A stretch of 64,000 bases of DNA from Paenibacillus sp. 453mf (GTDB lineage: Bacteria; Bacillota; Bacilli; Paenibacillales; Paenibacillaceae). Positions within the stretch are counted from its first letter, which is position 1; every line of letters starts with the position of its first letter. The translations under genes were made by a program, and so were the position numbers. The notes below the pieces were generated by a model. The model ran no database searches. It was given only the letters and a program-made list of their open reading frames with translations, and was not told where the DNA came from. The stretch lies in assembly GCF_900116105.1 (NCBI RefSeq), contig NZ_FPAC01000001.1, positions 424,862 through 488,861 on the forward strand, in the 5' to 3' direction. Shown piece after piece: positions 33,696-42,272 of this stretch.

Positions 33696-34469
33696 ATGGA
33701 GAATAAAGAAACCTTCAATTATATCGTTAATGAATATGAGAGGTTTAGACCAGTTTATCCAAAGGAAATGTTCAATGACATTGCTGATTATTCCAGCCTG
33801 AAACAAGGCCAAAAGATCCTCGAAATTGGCTGCGGGACTGGACAGGCGACCGGAGGCTTCGTGGCTAAAGGTTTTACGGATATCACATGTGTTGAGCTTG
33901 GTGATCAATTGGCGCAGTTTACTGCAGAGAAATTCAAAGGGTATCCTTCGGTAAAAGTAATTCATACCGCATTTGAAGATTGGAATGGAGAAGGTTCACC
34001 TTTTGACCTCGCGATATCGGGAACGGCTTTTCATTTTATTGCGCCTGAATTTGGATATCGGAGAGTGTGGGAGCTGCTTAAACCTACAGGTTCAATGGCA
34101 TTCTTCTGGACGGTACACGTTCCGATGTATGATGACCTCCATCAGGAGATTCGTCTTCACTACCGTGACCTTGCTCCTCATTTGAATGACGCTGCTCTTC
34201 CTTCTCCTGAGGAAATCATTGAAGATAGAAGAAGGATTACTGACAAGTCGGGGCTTTTTAAGAATCTACTTGTAAAAGAGTATAAGGAAATACAGACACT
34301 CACCAGCTCAGATTATGTATCCTTACTCAATACAAACTCCAAGCACAGGCAGCTTCCGAAGTCAGTTAAAGATGAACTGTTCCACCGAATCCAGGAGTCC
34401 GTTGACCGAGCAGGCGGTACAATCCAAAAGGATCATAGAGTTGCCTTATATTTGGGCAAAAAAGCTTAG
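33696..34469 (+). CDS. Class I SAM-dependent methyltransferase
   Basis: 257 aa. Motif I KILEIGCGTGQATGGF at about residues 48-63, acidic residue in CVELGDQL, and FDLAISGTAFHFIAPE as motif II/III region. This arrangement matches methyltransferase type 11. Substrate unknown. RBS CTGGAGGCG. From here on the DNA regains ordinary chromosomal composition. Confidence 0.85.
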   Translation: MENKETFNYIVNEYERFRPVYPKEMFNDIADYSSLKQGQKILEIGCGTGQATGGFVAKGFTDITCVELGDQLAQFTAEKFKGYPSVKVIHTAFEDWNGEGSPFDLAISGTAFHFIAPEFGYRRVWELLKPTGSMAFFWTVHVPMYDDLHQEIRLHYRDLAPHLNDAALPSPEEIIEDRRRITDKSGLFKNLLVKEYKEIQTLTSSDYVSLLNTNSKHRQLPKSVKDELFHRIQESVDRAGGTIQKDHRVALYLGKKA

Positions 34470-34485
34470 ACGATAGGAAATATTT

Positions 34486-34527
34486 AGGTGGTTTTTCTCT
34501 ATTAAGAGAGAAAGACCATCTTTTTTA
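34486..34527 (+). terminator. Intrinsic terminator after the methyltransferase gene
   Basis: AGGTGGTTTTTCTCT pairs with AGAGAGAAAGACCATCT, followed by six T. Confidence 0.85.
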
Positions 34528-34655
34528 TACAGTCTCCAAAAATCGAAGTGTAGTTACTACGATAAGATGGGAACTTAGATCTTGATCTTGTTTCAGATTC
34601 ATTTAAGCAACCCTTTATATACTCTGCCTTAGAACATATGTAAAGGGGACTTCTT

Positions 34656-35639
34656 ATGAAAGCTTATCTGAAGCAAGGTCGAATACGGAAAAGAAAAGGG
34701 TTGATCATCTCTTTAATTATCCTGATTATCGTGGGAGCTATATTATATGGGCTTGCCAATCGCTATCTCATTGAACATGTCGAGGTTGTTGTCACGGATG
34801 AGATCGCAGATTCCAATCAAATAGCTGAAACAGTGGGAACCGAGCCTGCCGACACCGCTGCATCCACCAGTACTACTGCCGAATATGATGACTGGAACTA
34901 TACGAGTGATGATATTCAGATTCAGATCGAGCAGGTACAAACCGGATCAGGTGCGTATCAGATTACTTACTATGTAGCTGACGTCGTACTTAAAAATGCG
35001 GAGATACTACGCACGGCATTCGCGAACGATAGTTTTGGAACGAATATTATCGAGAATACCTCAAGTATCGCTTCAAGCAAAAATGCGATCTTTGCGATCA
35101 ACGGAGACTACTATGGATTCCGCAGCGACGGAGTCATTATCCGAAATGGAACGCTATATCGGGACAACCCGGTGAGAGATGCTATGGCACTGTTTACGGA
35201 TGGGTCCATGCAGACGTATAACGAGACAGAAGTTTCTTCCTCTGAGCTGCTGGCTGACGGGGCAGTCCATACGCTGTCCTTTGGACCGATTCTCATCCAG
35301 GACGGTGAAATTGCCGGGGATCTCAGTCATGTCAAGATTGACAACAATTTCGGTAATCGATCCATTCAGGCTGCGAACCCGCGGACCGCGATCGGTATGA
35401 TTGAACCGAATCATTATGTTTTTGTCGTGGTGGATGGGAGAAAAGAAGGCTACAGCCGCGGAATGACGCTGGACGAGCTTGCAGAGCTGATGGATAGTCT
35501 TGGCGTAACAGAGGCTTATAATCTGGATGGCGGCGGCTCCTCAACAATGGTATTCATGGGCAGGGTCGTGAACAATCCTCAAGGTAAAAATGAGGAACGC
35601 GGTGTCAGCGATATCCTGTATGTAGCGGAGGGAGATTGA
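34656..35639 (+). CDS. Phosphodiester glycosidase (NAGPA-like) domain protein, membrane anchored
   Basis: 327 aa. One N-terminal membrane anchor (GLIISLIILIIVGAILYGLA, about residues 15-35), a Ser/Thr linker, then a NAGPA domain: AIFAINGDYYGF, RNPRTAIGM-like ANPRTAIGMIEPNHYVFVVVDGR, AYNLDGGGSSTMVF at the end. In bacteria these proteins act at the cell surface on polysaccharides. It is followed after one base by a GT2-GtrA gene, so the pair probably modifies surface glycans together. Confidence 0.85.
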   Translation: MKAYLKQGRIRKRKGLIISLIILIIVGAILYGLANRYLIEHVEVVVTDEIADSNQIAETVGTEPADTAASTSTTAEYDDWNYTSDDIQIQIEQVQTGSGAYQITYYVADVVLKNAEILRTAFANDSFGTNIIENTSSIASSKNAIFAINGDYYGFRSDGVIIRNGTLYRDNPVRDAMALFTDGSMQTYNETEVSSSELLADGAVHTLSFGPILIQDGEIAGDLSHVKIDNNFGNRSIQAANPRTAIGMIEPNHYVFVVVDGRKEGYSRGMTLDELAELMDSLGVTEAYNLDGGGSSTMVFMGRVVNNPQGKNEERGVSDILYVAEGD

Positions 35640-35640
35640 G

Positions 35641-36654
35641 ATGACCATTCTAATTCCTGCCTATGAACCGGATAACCGTCTGCTTGAATTGATTATTCAG
35701 CTTCAGCGCTGCGAACTGGGACCGATTGTCGTTATCGACGATGGCAGCGGCCCGGCATATAGCAAGATTTTTGCATTGGTGAAATCTCTGCGATGTACCG
35801 TCCTCACCCATGAAGCCAATCTTGGCAAAGGACGCGCATTAAAAACAGGTTTTGAGCATATTCAAAAAAACGGACTCCCCGGTCCAATAATTACGGCTGA
35901 CAGTGACGGTCAGCATCTTCCGCATGATATACAGCGGATTTATGAGGCAGTACAGAAGCAGAACGCACCGGGCATTGTGCTCGGCAGCCGCCGCTTCAGC
36001 GGCAGGGTCCCTTTCCGAAGCCGTTTCGGCAACACAGTAACGAGATCGGTTTTTGCATTGACGACGGGAAATAAAGTGTACGATACGCAGACGGGACTGA
36101 GGGGATTCCCATTATCTATGCTGAGCTGGCTATCTGACATCCCCGGCGAACGATTCGAATATGAGATGAACATGCTGCTGACCGCTCACAGAGCCGGCTA
36201 TCCCATTACGGAGGAATATATTGATACGGTTTATTTGGATGAGAATAAGTCATCTCACTTTCGCCCTGTTGCTGATTCGCTGCGGATCTATTATCCGATT
36301 CTGCTGTTCAGCACTTCGTCGATGTTGTCTGCGCTTCTCGATTTTGCATTATTGTTCATCGTTCATTACTTTAGCAGCAGTCTGCTGCTATCGGTGGTCG
36401 CCGCAAGGCTGTGCAGCTCTGTGTTCAACTATTCAATGAATCGAAGATATGTGTTTACGGGAGCCCATGCAAAGAGAATTTATCAATCCCTTCCCAAGTA
36501 CTTTGCGCTTGTCCTGCTTATATTACTGCTGAATTATGGACTGCTTTACTTTTACAATGAAAAATTAATTATCCCTCTGCTCGCAGCGAAGGTGATGACG
36601 GAGGCGTCCATCTTTATGTTCAGCTATTGGGCACAACGCAGGTTCGTCTATTAA
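35641..36654 (+). CDS. Bifunctional GT2 glycosyltransferase/GtrA membrane protein
   Basis: 337 aa. Residues of about 1-210 are a GT-A domain: VVIDDGSG, LGKGRALKTGFEHI, and the DxD-like ADSDGQHLP, as in polyprenyl-phosphate sugar synthases (DPM/ArnC-like). From about 218, four membrane segments form a GtrA-like flippase domain ending AQRRFVY. It probably loads a sugar on a lipid carrier and flips it. Its ATG is one base after the stop of the glycosidase gene. Confidence 0.87.
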   Translation: MTILIPAYEPDNRLLELIIQLQRCELGPIVVIDDGSGPAYSKIFALVKSLRCTVLTHEANLGKGRALKTGFEHIQKNGLPGPIITADSDGQHLPHDIQRIYEAVQKQNAPGIVLGSRRFSGRVPFRSRFGNTVTRSVFALTTGNKVYDTQTGLRGFPLSMLSWLSDIPGERFEYEMNMLLTAHRAGYPITEEYIDTVYLDENKSSHFRPVADSLRIYYPILLFSTSSMLSALLDFALLFIVHYFSSSLLLSVVAARLCSSVFNYSMNRRYVFTGAHAKRIYQSLPKYFALVLLILLLNYGLLYFYNEKLIIPLLAAKVMTEASIFMFSYWAQRRFVY

Positions 36655-36787
36655 CCGGCTAGCTTAAATGCTTGAAGGGTAGCGGTTGTGGAAAATGAAT
36701 AAACCGTGTTTAATGAGGATGCGGGGTTAAGCATGCTGCTTGTCTTTTAGTATATAGGAGTTCGTCCTATTGAAGTCGGGAGGAATA

Positions 36788-37156
36788 ATGATGGAGGTAT
36801 CGACTGTTCATCGCAATGGAGTTGAGATTGCTGTTGTACGTGATCAGAGCTTATTGATCGAAGATGTTCAATCTGCCTTGGATCTTATGGCAACAGTGAA
36901 GTATGAGACGGGTTCCAGCCGAATTGTGCTGAATAAATCAGCTATTGCAGAGCCGTTCTTTGATCTGAAGACGAAGCTGGCCGGTGAGATCATGCAGAAA
37001 TTTGTAAACTATCAGACGGCGATCGCGATCGTGGGGGATTTTTCAATATATGAGAGCAAGAGCCTGAAGGATTTTATATATGAGAGCAATAAGGGCAGAC
37101 ATATCTTTTTCCTGGACAATGAGGAGCAGGCGGTTGAGAAATTAAGCAGGGTTTAA
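36788..37156 (+). CDS. DUF4180 family protein
   Basis: About 122 aa from ATG 36788 (GGGAGGAATA). VQSALDLMATVKYETGSSRI and KFVNYQTAIAIVGDFSIYES, then KSLKDFIYESNKGRHIFF are the DUF4180 pattern; the fold is unrelated to a named enzyme. Function unknown. Confidence 0.8.
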   Translation: MMEVSTVHRNGVEIAVVRDQSLLIEDVQSALDLMATVKYETGSSRIVLNKSAIAEPFFDLKTKLAGEIMQKFVNYQTAIAIVGDFSIYESKSLKDFIYESNKGRHIFFLDNEEQAVEKLSRV

Positions 37157-37198
37157 CAGTTCGCATAATCGAAAGTCGTGGAGGAAGGGAGCAATCTC

Positions 37199-37750
37199 TT
37201 GAGCAATGTACAAGTAATATCGGTGGCTTCGGTGGATGTCGAGAAGGTTAATTTTGTTTTTGAGAAGACCATACCGGATACGTTTGAAAAAGAAGGCATC
37301 GCCCATCTGGAGGAAGATCTTCGCGAGGAAATTGAACTTAAGAAGAAGCTTCTACAGAGGGCGCTTCAATCCGATGCTGAAGATACCCTTTTTCTTGTTG
37401 CGATGCAGGATAATACGGTCGTGGGTACCATCTCGTATTCGCCTTGTGGAGAGGATATTAAAGCATGCACCGGGCATGCACTGGATCATGTGGGTGAGTT
37501 GGGCAGTTTATATGTACTTCCTAGTCTTCAGGGGCAGGGTATAGGCTCGGCATTGATCAAGGCGCTGCTGATACTGCTGAATGAACAGGGAGTCGATCAG
37601 TTCTGTCTGGACAGCGGCTATAAGCTGGCACAGCAGAAGTGGCTGCGAAAATTCGGCAAGCCGTATGCGGTTGTAGAGGATTACTGGGGAGCAGGCTCAG
37701 CGCATATGGTATGGCTGTGTCAGGTGAAGGATTTTATAGCTAATCGTTAA
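37199..37750 (+). CDS. GNAT family N-acetyltransferase
   Basis: About 183 aa from TTG 37199 (GGAGGAAGGGAGC upstream). ELGSLYVLPSLQGQGIGSALIKA holds the acetyl-CoA motif QGQGIGS. The C-terminus (GKPYAVVEDYWGAGSAHMVW) differs from RimI types. Substrate unknown. Confidence 0.85.
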   Translation: MSNVQVISVASVDVEKVNFVFEKTIPDTFEKEGIAHLEEDLREEIELKKKLLQRALQSDAEDTLFLVAMQDNTVVGTISYSPCGEDIKACTGHALDHVGELGSLYVLPSLQGQGIGSALIKALLILLNEQGVDQFCLDSGYKLAQQKWLRKFGKPYAVVEDYWGAGSAHMVWLCQVKDFIANR

Positions 37751-37838
37751 AAAGATCACAAAAATTTTATCATGAAGTAAAGCAAATTGCATTCAATATA
37801 TTAACAATATAGTGAGAAGTTAAGTGTTAAATCTACAA

Positions 37839-37880
37839 AGAGAAAATCGGCTCTTCAATTAAGAAGAGTCGATTCTCTTT
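37839..37880. terminator. Terminator between convergent genes
   Basis: AGAGAAAATCGGCTCTTC pairs with GAAGAGTCGATTCTCT, six-base loop. Confidence 0.8.
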
Positions 37881-37888
37881 CAAGTCTT

Positions 37889-38353
37889 TTAAGCAATATC
37901 AGCTATTGAAAGATTAATTTGCTGAACAAATTGCTCTGCTTTTTCTTTTTCTAAAATTGACATCTCGATGGAAGAAGTATGTCCTGCGTTATTAGTATAA
38001 GATATAGACGCTGTATATGAATTTAATAATGGAATTAGTCCAAGTAATGTAACAATAAGGCCTCCAAAGAACGATCCCCCTAGGATCGAAAGACCAATGA
38101 GAGTTATGACCCCTCCAAAAATAAATCTTCTCAGATGAAATTTAGTTGAGACTCCAACACTTGATACATTTTTTAGAGGAAAAGTAACTTCTTTTTTCCC
38201 TATTGGAATAAGTCCAAAAAGAGTGTTAGGTTGATGGCCAGCGATTCGCTTTGAGGTTAATGTAAAATCTGTCTTTAACCAAGCTAGAATTAAATTAGTG
38301 GTAAACTGTTTCTTATCTACCAAAGATTCTTCTTTACCTAGTACAATACTCAT
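37889..38353 (-). CDS. PH-like domain membrane protein
   Basis: 154 aa. TDFTLTSKRIAG and FPLKNVSSVGVSTKFHLRRF resemble bacterial PH-domain (bPH) proteins; two adjacent membrane segments (FIFGGVITLIGLSILGG and FFGGLIVTLLGLIPLL) follow, then IEMSILEKEKAEQFVQQIN. Probably a membrane-bound stress-type protein; role unknown. 38354-38620 is AT-rich with no gene; it holds this gene's promoter region. Confidence 0.65.
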   Translation of the reverse strand: MSIVLGKEESLVDKKQFTTNLILAWLKTDFTLTSKRIAGHQPNTLFGLIPIGKKEVTFPLKNVSSVGVSTKFHLRRFIFGGVITLIGLSILGGSFFGGLIVTLLGLIPLLNSYTASISYTNNAGHTSSIEMSILEKEKAEQFVQQINLSIADIA

Positions 38354-38620
38354 AATTTCAGTGCTCCCTTATATAATAATTAGGTATTGAGTCCTAATCA
38401 TTCTACAATAAAAGTAAAATTTCTCCAACATTTTTTTTCGGATACTATTGATATCTATACTTTTATTGAATGCTAGTAAATTTACGAGTATAAAGTCATA
38501 TAGAAGTACTTATTTGTGTTTAAGGCCTTTCATATTTTTAAATTCTGTTAATCGAATAATTTTAATATAAAATTCTTTTCTTAATCACAGGCCAATTTGC
38601 TGTAAGATAATATATAACAA

Positions 38621-38655
38621 TAAGAACCAAGGCACAGAACAGCTTTGGTTCTTTA
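38621..38655. terminator. Terminator at the 3' end of msrA
   Basis: AAGAACCAA (38622-38630) pairs with TTGGTTCTT (38645-38653). Confidence 0.7.
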
Positions 38656-38678
38656 TAGAATATTAAAAGTGATATCTA

Positions 38679-39194
38679 CTACTTCCAATTTTCCGCGATA
38701 AACTCATCGCGTCCTGATTTCTCACGGTCTTCCTTGTAATGCTTTTGATTCTTCTTATGGTAGTCCTGATGATATTCTTCAGCAGGATAGAAAGTTGCGG
38801 CTGGCAGGATCTCGGTGACAATCGGTTTATCAAAACGTCCGCTTTCTACCACCTCTTTTTTGGAAGCCAGAGCAAGCTCCTTCTGATGCTCATTATGATA
38901 AAAAACAGCTGTCTTATACTGACTGCCGCGATCATGGAATTGCCCGCCTTCGTCAGTCGGATCAATTTGTGGCCAATATAACTCCAATAGCTTCTCGTAT
39001 GGAAATAGCTCTGGATCGAACGTAATTTCAACGACTTCATAGTGACCTGTCGTTCCGGTTTTGACCTGTTCATATGTAGGATTCTCTACAGAGCCCCCTG
39101 TGTAACCTGATACGATACCGTGGATGCCGGGCAGCTCCTCAAATGGAGTCACCATGCACCAGAAGCATCCGCCTGCAAATGTTGCTTTTTCCAT
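38679..39194 (-). CDS. msrA: Peptide methionine-S-sulfoxide reductase
   Basis: About 171 aa. EKATFAGGCFWCMVTPFEEL contains the active-site GCFWC. YKTAVFYHNEHQKELA and AEEYHQDYHKKN are typical for MsrA. It reduces methionine S-sulfoxide in proteins. Translation from the ATG at 39194 (GAGGTTGGACAC upstream on the minus strand) is preferred; a longer frame to 39257 has no RBS. No msrB adjoins it. Confidence 0.92.
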   Translation of the reverse strand: MEKATFAGGCFWCMVTPFEELPGIHGIVSGYTGGSVENPTYEQVKTGTTGHYEVVEITFDPELFPYEKLLELYWPQIDPTDEGGQFHDRGSQYKTAVFYHNEHQKELALASKKEVVESGRFDKPIVTEILPAATFYPAEEYHQDYHKKNQKHYKEDREKSGRDEFIAENWK

Positions 39195-39356
39195 GTGTCC
39201 AACCTCTTTCAGTAAGTCTAATAATGTATAGTTGTCATTCAGTATACCAAACTTCATCCCTCTAAGGACAGATGGAATTGATATACCGTGCTATTACTCC
39301 TGGGATTTCTTGAATAGAAAATATTTAAATATTGAACTAAAGGGGATGTTTGTTTC

Positions 39357-39992
39357 ATGAAACCCGTTGTTGGAATTCTGGGAACGATTCATAATGAGAG
39401 CTTAAGAGAGCAGTATCATTGTTCGCTTGATCTGTACCGAGAAGTGATCCATCGCTTTAAGCCTGACTTGATATGTGGTGAAGTTCATCCTAACGGCTGG
39501 CAGAAGTACTTGAATAACAAGCAGGATAGGGGCTATTGGGGCGAGCCTGCGAGCGAATACTGGGAGCTGATCTTTCCATATTGTGAGGAGCAGGGCGTCG
39601 AGTTCGTCCCCATCGACTGGTTTGAGCTGGATGTATGGAATGATTTCGATCCTTTTATGCCTTTTCCGGAAGATAATCGGCGAGAGCTGGAGAAGCAGGA
39701 TGATGAATGGTTTAAGAGGCAAATGGATACTTGGTCATACGGCCATATTCCATTTAACTCCGCTGAATTTGATCAAATAACGAAGCAGAAATATGAATGG
39801 ATGTATGAAATTAATCCGACAGCAATGAATTTTAGATGGATCGTAAGGAATCAGATTATGATTCAGCGAGCTAAGAATGCGATCAAGGCGAACCCACACC
39901 AAAAAATACTATGTGTCATTGGCGCAGACCATAATTATCTTTTTCATGAAGAGCTGAAGAGCGAGCAAATCCTTCTTCAATATCCACTATAG
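39357..39992 (+). CDS. Conserved hypothetical protein (TraB/ChaN-like fold possible)
   Basis: 211 aa. VVGILGTIHNESLR at the start and ILCVIGADHNYLFHEEL at the end (T-x-H and GADH motifs), with PDLICGEVHP between, recall the Tiki/TraB/ChaN group, where His and Glu bind metal. This is a pattern resemblance only. No signal peptide. RBS AAGGGGATG. Confidence 0.6.
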   Translation: MKPVVGILGTIHNESLREQYHCSLDLYREVIHRFKPDLICGEVHPNGWQKYLNNKQDRGYWGEPASEYWELIFPYCEEQGVEFVPIDWFELDVWNDFDPFMPFPEDNRRELEKQDDEWFKRQMDTWSYGHIPFNSAEFDQITKQKYEWMYEINPTAMNFRWIVRNQIMIQRAKNAIKANPHQKILCVIGADHNYLFHEELKSEQILLQYPL

Positions 39993-40051
39993 GAGAAATG
40001 GTCGATCCCTGGCTGAATACATACGTACGATGAAAGGAACAGGAACCACTC

Positions 40052-40600
40052 ATGGAACAAGTCATTATTACTCCATACAACGCGGAGTGGAAGCAGGATT
40101 ACGAGCATGAACAGAAGGAAATACTAGATAGCTTTGGAGGTCTTCCAGTCTTTATTGAACATATTGGCAGCACCGCTGTTCCTGGTCTGGATTCAAAACC
40201 CACCATTGATATGATGGCCGGAGTGGAGGAGCTTTGTCTGGTGAACGAGGCGGTTATTGAGCATTTGGCTGAGATCGGATATGAATATGTGCATAAGCCC
40301 GAATTTCCAGAGAGGCTCTTTTTTCGAAAAGGGAAATGGAGAGCTGGGACCCATCATTTGCACGTGTACAAGTTCAAGGGTCCGCATTGGAGCAACCAGC
40401 TGCTGTTTCGCGAGTATCTGAAATCCCATGAAGAAGTCAAGCAGGAATATGATCGGCTCAAGAAGAAGCTGCAAGCAGTGCATACATATAACCGTGTGGC
40501 CTATACCGAAGGGAAATCGGATTTTATTACTCATACGATCCAGCAGGCGAGAGAAGATAAGGGATTAACCACAAGGCTTCATAGCAAGGGCTTGATGTAG
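40052..40600 (+). CDS. GrpB/UPF0157 family protein
   Basis: 182 aa. IITPYNAEWKQDYEHEQKEI, FIEHIGSTAVPGLDSKPTID and HHLHVYKFKGPHWSNQLLFREYL cover the whole family length. GSTAVPGL(x)SKPxID is the nucleotidyltransferase-like core, so adenylyl or nucleotidyl transfer is expected. A broken paralogue is at 32897-33490. Confidence 0.88.
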   Translation: MEQVIITPYNAEWKQDYEHEQKEILDSFGGLPVFIEHIGSTAVPGLDSKPTIDMMAGVEELCLVNEAVIEHLAEIGYEYVHKPEFPERLFFRKGKWRAGTHHLHVYKFKGPHWSNQLLFREYLKSHEEVKQEYDRLKKKLQAVHTYNRVAYTEGKSDFITHTIQQAREDKGLTTRLHSKGLM

Positions 40601-40632
40601 TGATCTAGTCCATATTAAAAGGGGATGCGTAA

Positions 40633-41253
40633 ATGGAACAGCTTAAGTGGCTCGCATGGGCACAGCAGATTCAGGCCATTAGTCAAACGGGTCTTGCCTA
40701 TTCGAAGGACGTATATGATTTGGAACGTTTTGAGCAGCTCAGAGCACTCAGCATTGAAATCATGAGAGAATATGTGGATGTGGAAGTCGATCAAATCCGG
40801 GATCTATTCGCGAGCGAGACAGGATATGCAACTCCGAAGGTGGACATTCGAGCGGTTGTTTTTCAGGACAACAAGATTCTAATGGTGAAAGAAAAGATCG
40901 ATGGTGCATGGGCGCTCCCTGGCGGCTGGGCGGATATCGGTCTGTCTCCCAAAGAGGTCGTTGTTAAGGAAGTACGAGAAGAATCCGGATATGAAGTAAA
41001 GGCTGTCCGCCTGCTTGGCGTATATGATAAGAAGTTTCACGATCATCCGCCGTCCCCTTTTTATATCTACAAGTTCTTTATTCTATGTGAGCTCATTGGC
41101 GGCAAACCGCAGGAAGGTGTGGAAACGTCGGAGGTTGGATTCTTTGATGAGGATCATTTGCCGGGGCTCTCGATCGACAGAAACACCGAGAAGCAGATTA
41201 AGGAATTGTTCAATTTCTTGAGGGATCCTTCAAGGGACGTATTTTGTGATTAG
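40633..41253 (+). CDS. NUDIX hydrolase with NUDIX_4 N-terminal extension (YjhB type)
   Basis: 206 aa. The N-terminal 60 residues (WAQQIQAISQTGLAYSKDVY) are the helical Nudix_N domain seen in ADP-ribose pyrophosphatase-like proteins. The NUDIX box is GGWADIGLSPKEVVVKEV and REESGYEV. Expected substrate: nucleotide sugar or ADP-ribose. RBS AAAAGGGGATG. Confidence 0.88.
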   Translation: MEQLKWLAWAQQIQAISQTGLAYSKDVYDLERFEQLRALSIEIMREYVDVEVDQIRDLFASETGYATPKVDIRAVVFQDNKILMVKEKIDGAWALPGGWADIGLSPKEVVVKEVREESGYEVKAVRLLGVYDKKFHDHPPSPFYIYKFFILCELIGGKPQEGVETSEVGFFDEDHLPGLSIDRNTEKQIKELFNFLRDPSRDVFCD

Positions 41254-41291
41254 GGTGGAAATGTAGCATAAGCTAGAAGGGTAAATCAACA

Positions 41292-41609
41292 ATGAAGAAA
41301 TTAATTATTATTAACGGAACGATGGGTGTCGGCAAAACAACGATAAGCAAAGAGGTCCATAAATCGCTGGACAAATCCGTCTGGCTCGATGGAGACTGGT
41401 GCTGGATGATGAATCCTTGGGTGTTCAGTGAGGAGAACATTCGAATGGTCATGGACAACGTTACCTATCTGCTTCGTAATTATCTTACGAATTCCACATT
41501 TGACTACGTCATTTTGAGCTGGGTACTGCATAACGATGGAGCAGGTCGTAGAGCAGGTACGACATATCATCACTTCATGTTGAGACAAGAAGGACCGCGT
41601 TTAGCCTGA
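41292..41609 (+). pseudogene. P-loop kinase-like gene, C-terminal half degenerate
   Basis: KLIIINGTMGVGKTTISKEV is a Walker A of an AAA/shikimate-kinase-like protein, followed by WLDGDWCWMMNPWVFSEENI and YVILSWVLHND. After about residue 85 the reading frame leaves the family (AGRRAGTTYHHF...) and stops; up to about 41680 fragments in other frames could be the remnant C-terminus. Probably inactive. Confidence 0.65.
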
Positions 41610-41713
41610 AGAATGTACTATGTAAAATAGCTATAGAAGTTTACTACCAAGACGAAATAACCCTGATGAAGTATAGTAAATTACATGGATTGAAAATGAA
41701 TGGGGGATACAAT

Positions 41714-42223
41714 TTGAAGATTGCTTTACTTATCGTGGATATGCAGGAGTTATTACTGAAGAACCAGGTTAAACCGCAGGATAAGGACAATGCCTGCGAA
41801 TATATCAATTACGTAGCCGATCGGCTTCGCGTGAATGATCAGGTTGTCGTACATATCAAGGATATAGAAGGTGCAGATCATCCAGACGATGCAGCTTATG
41901 ATTTTATATCAGACATACATATAGAAGCTGGAGATATCACCGTTAACAAGGTCAATTCCAACGCCTTTTGGCAGACAGAGCTTGAATCGATCCTTAAAGA
42001 GAAAGGTGTAGAGCTTGTCATCGTTTCCGGTTTTGCGGCGGAGCACTGTGTCCTCTTCACATATAACGGAGCAATTGAAAGAGGCTTCAACACCGCGATG
42101 CTGCAAGGAGGTATTCTAAGCTCGAGAGAAGATGCGGTTTTAACTACATATCGTGACAGGCAGATTATATCTTATTCTGTCATTGAGCTATTTGCAGCCA
42201 GCCTGACCCACCCGAAGAGTTAA
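41714..42223 (+). CDS. Isochorismatase-like cysteine hydrolase
   Basis: 169 aa from TTG 41714 (TGGGGGATACAAT). IALLIVDMQELLL gives the catalytic Asp; VELVIVSGFAAEHCVLFTYNGA gives the catalytic Cys (in EHCV). A Lys is seen in VNKVNSNAFW. Family members hydrolyse amides such as nicotinamide. An earlier in-frame ATG (41666) is within the decayed kinase remnant. Confidence 0.85.
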   Translation: MKIALLIVDMQELLLKNQVKPQDKDNACEYINYVADRLRVNDQVVVHIKDIEGADHPDDAAYDFISDIHIEAGDITVNKVNSNAFWQTELESILKEKGVELVIVSGFAAEHCVLFTYNGAIERGFNTAMLQGGILSSREDAVLTTYRDRQIISYSVIELFAASLTHPKS

Positions 42224-42242
42224 CACACGGTGGGCTTTTTTA
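42205..42242 (+). terminator. Intrinsic terminator overlapping the isochorismatase stop
   Basis: CCCACC at 42207-42212 pairs with GGTGGG at 42229-42234, then six T; the stop codon lies in the loop. Confidence 0.7.
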
Positions 42243-42272
42243 TGCGGATGAAAATGAGATTGGGGGAAAACG

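Noticed and set aside
37041..37085. Direct repeat TATATGAGAGCAA/TATATGAGAGCAA near the end of the DUF4180 gene
   Set aside because: It is a short in-frame coding repeat (YESK/YESN) in a conserved protein region and shows no sign of mobility.
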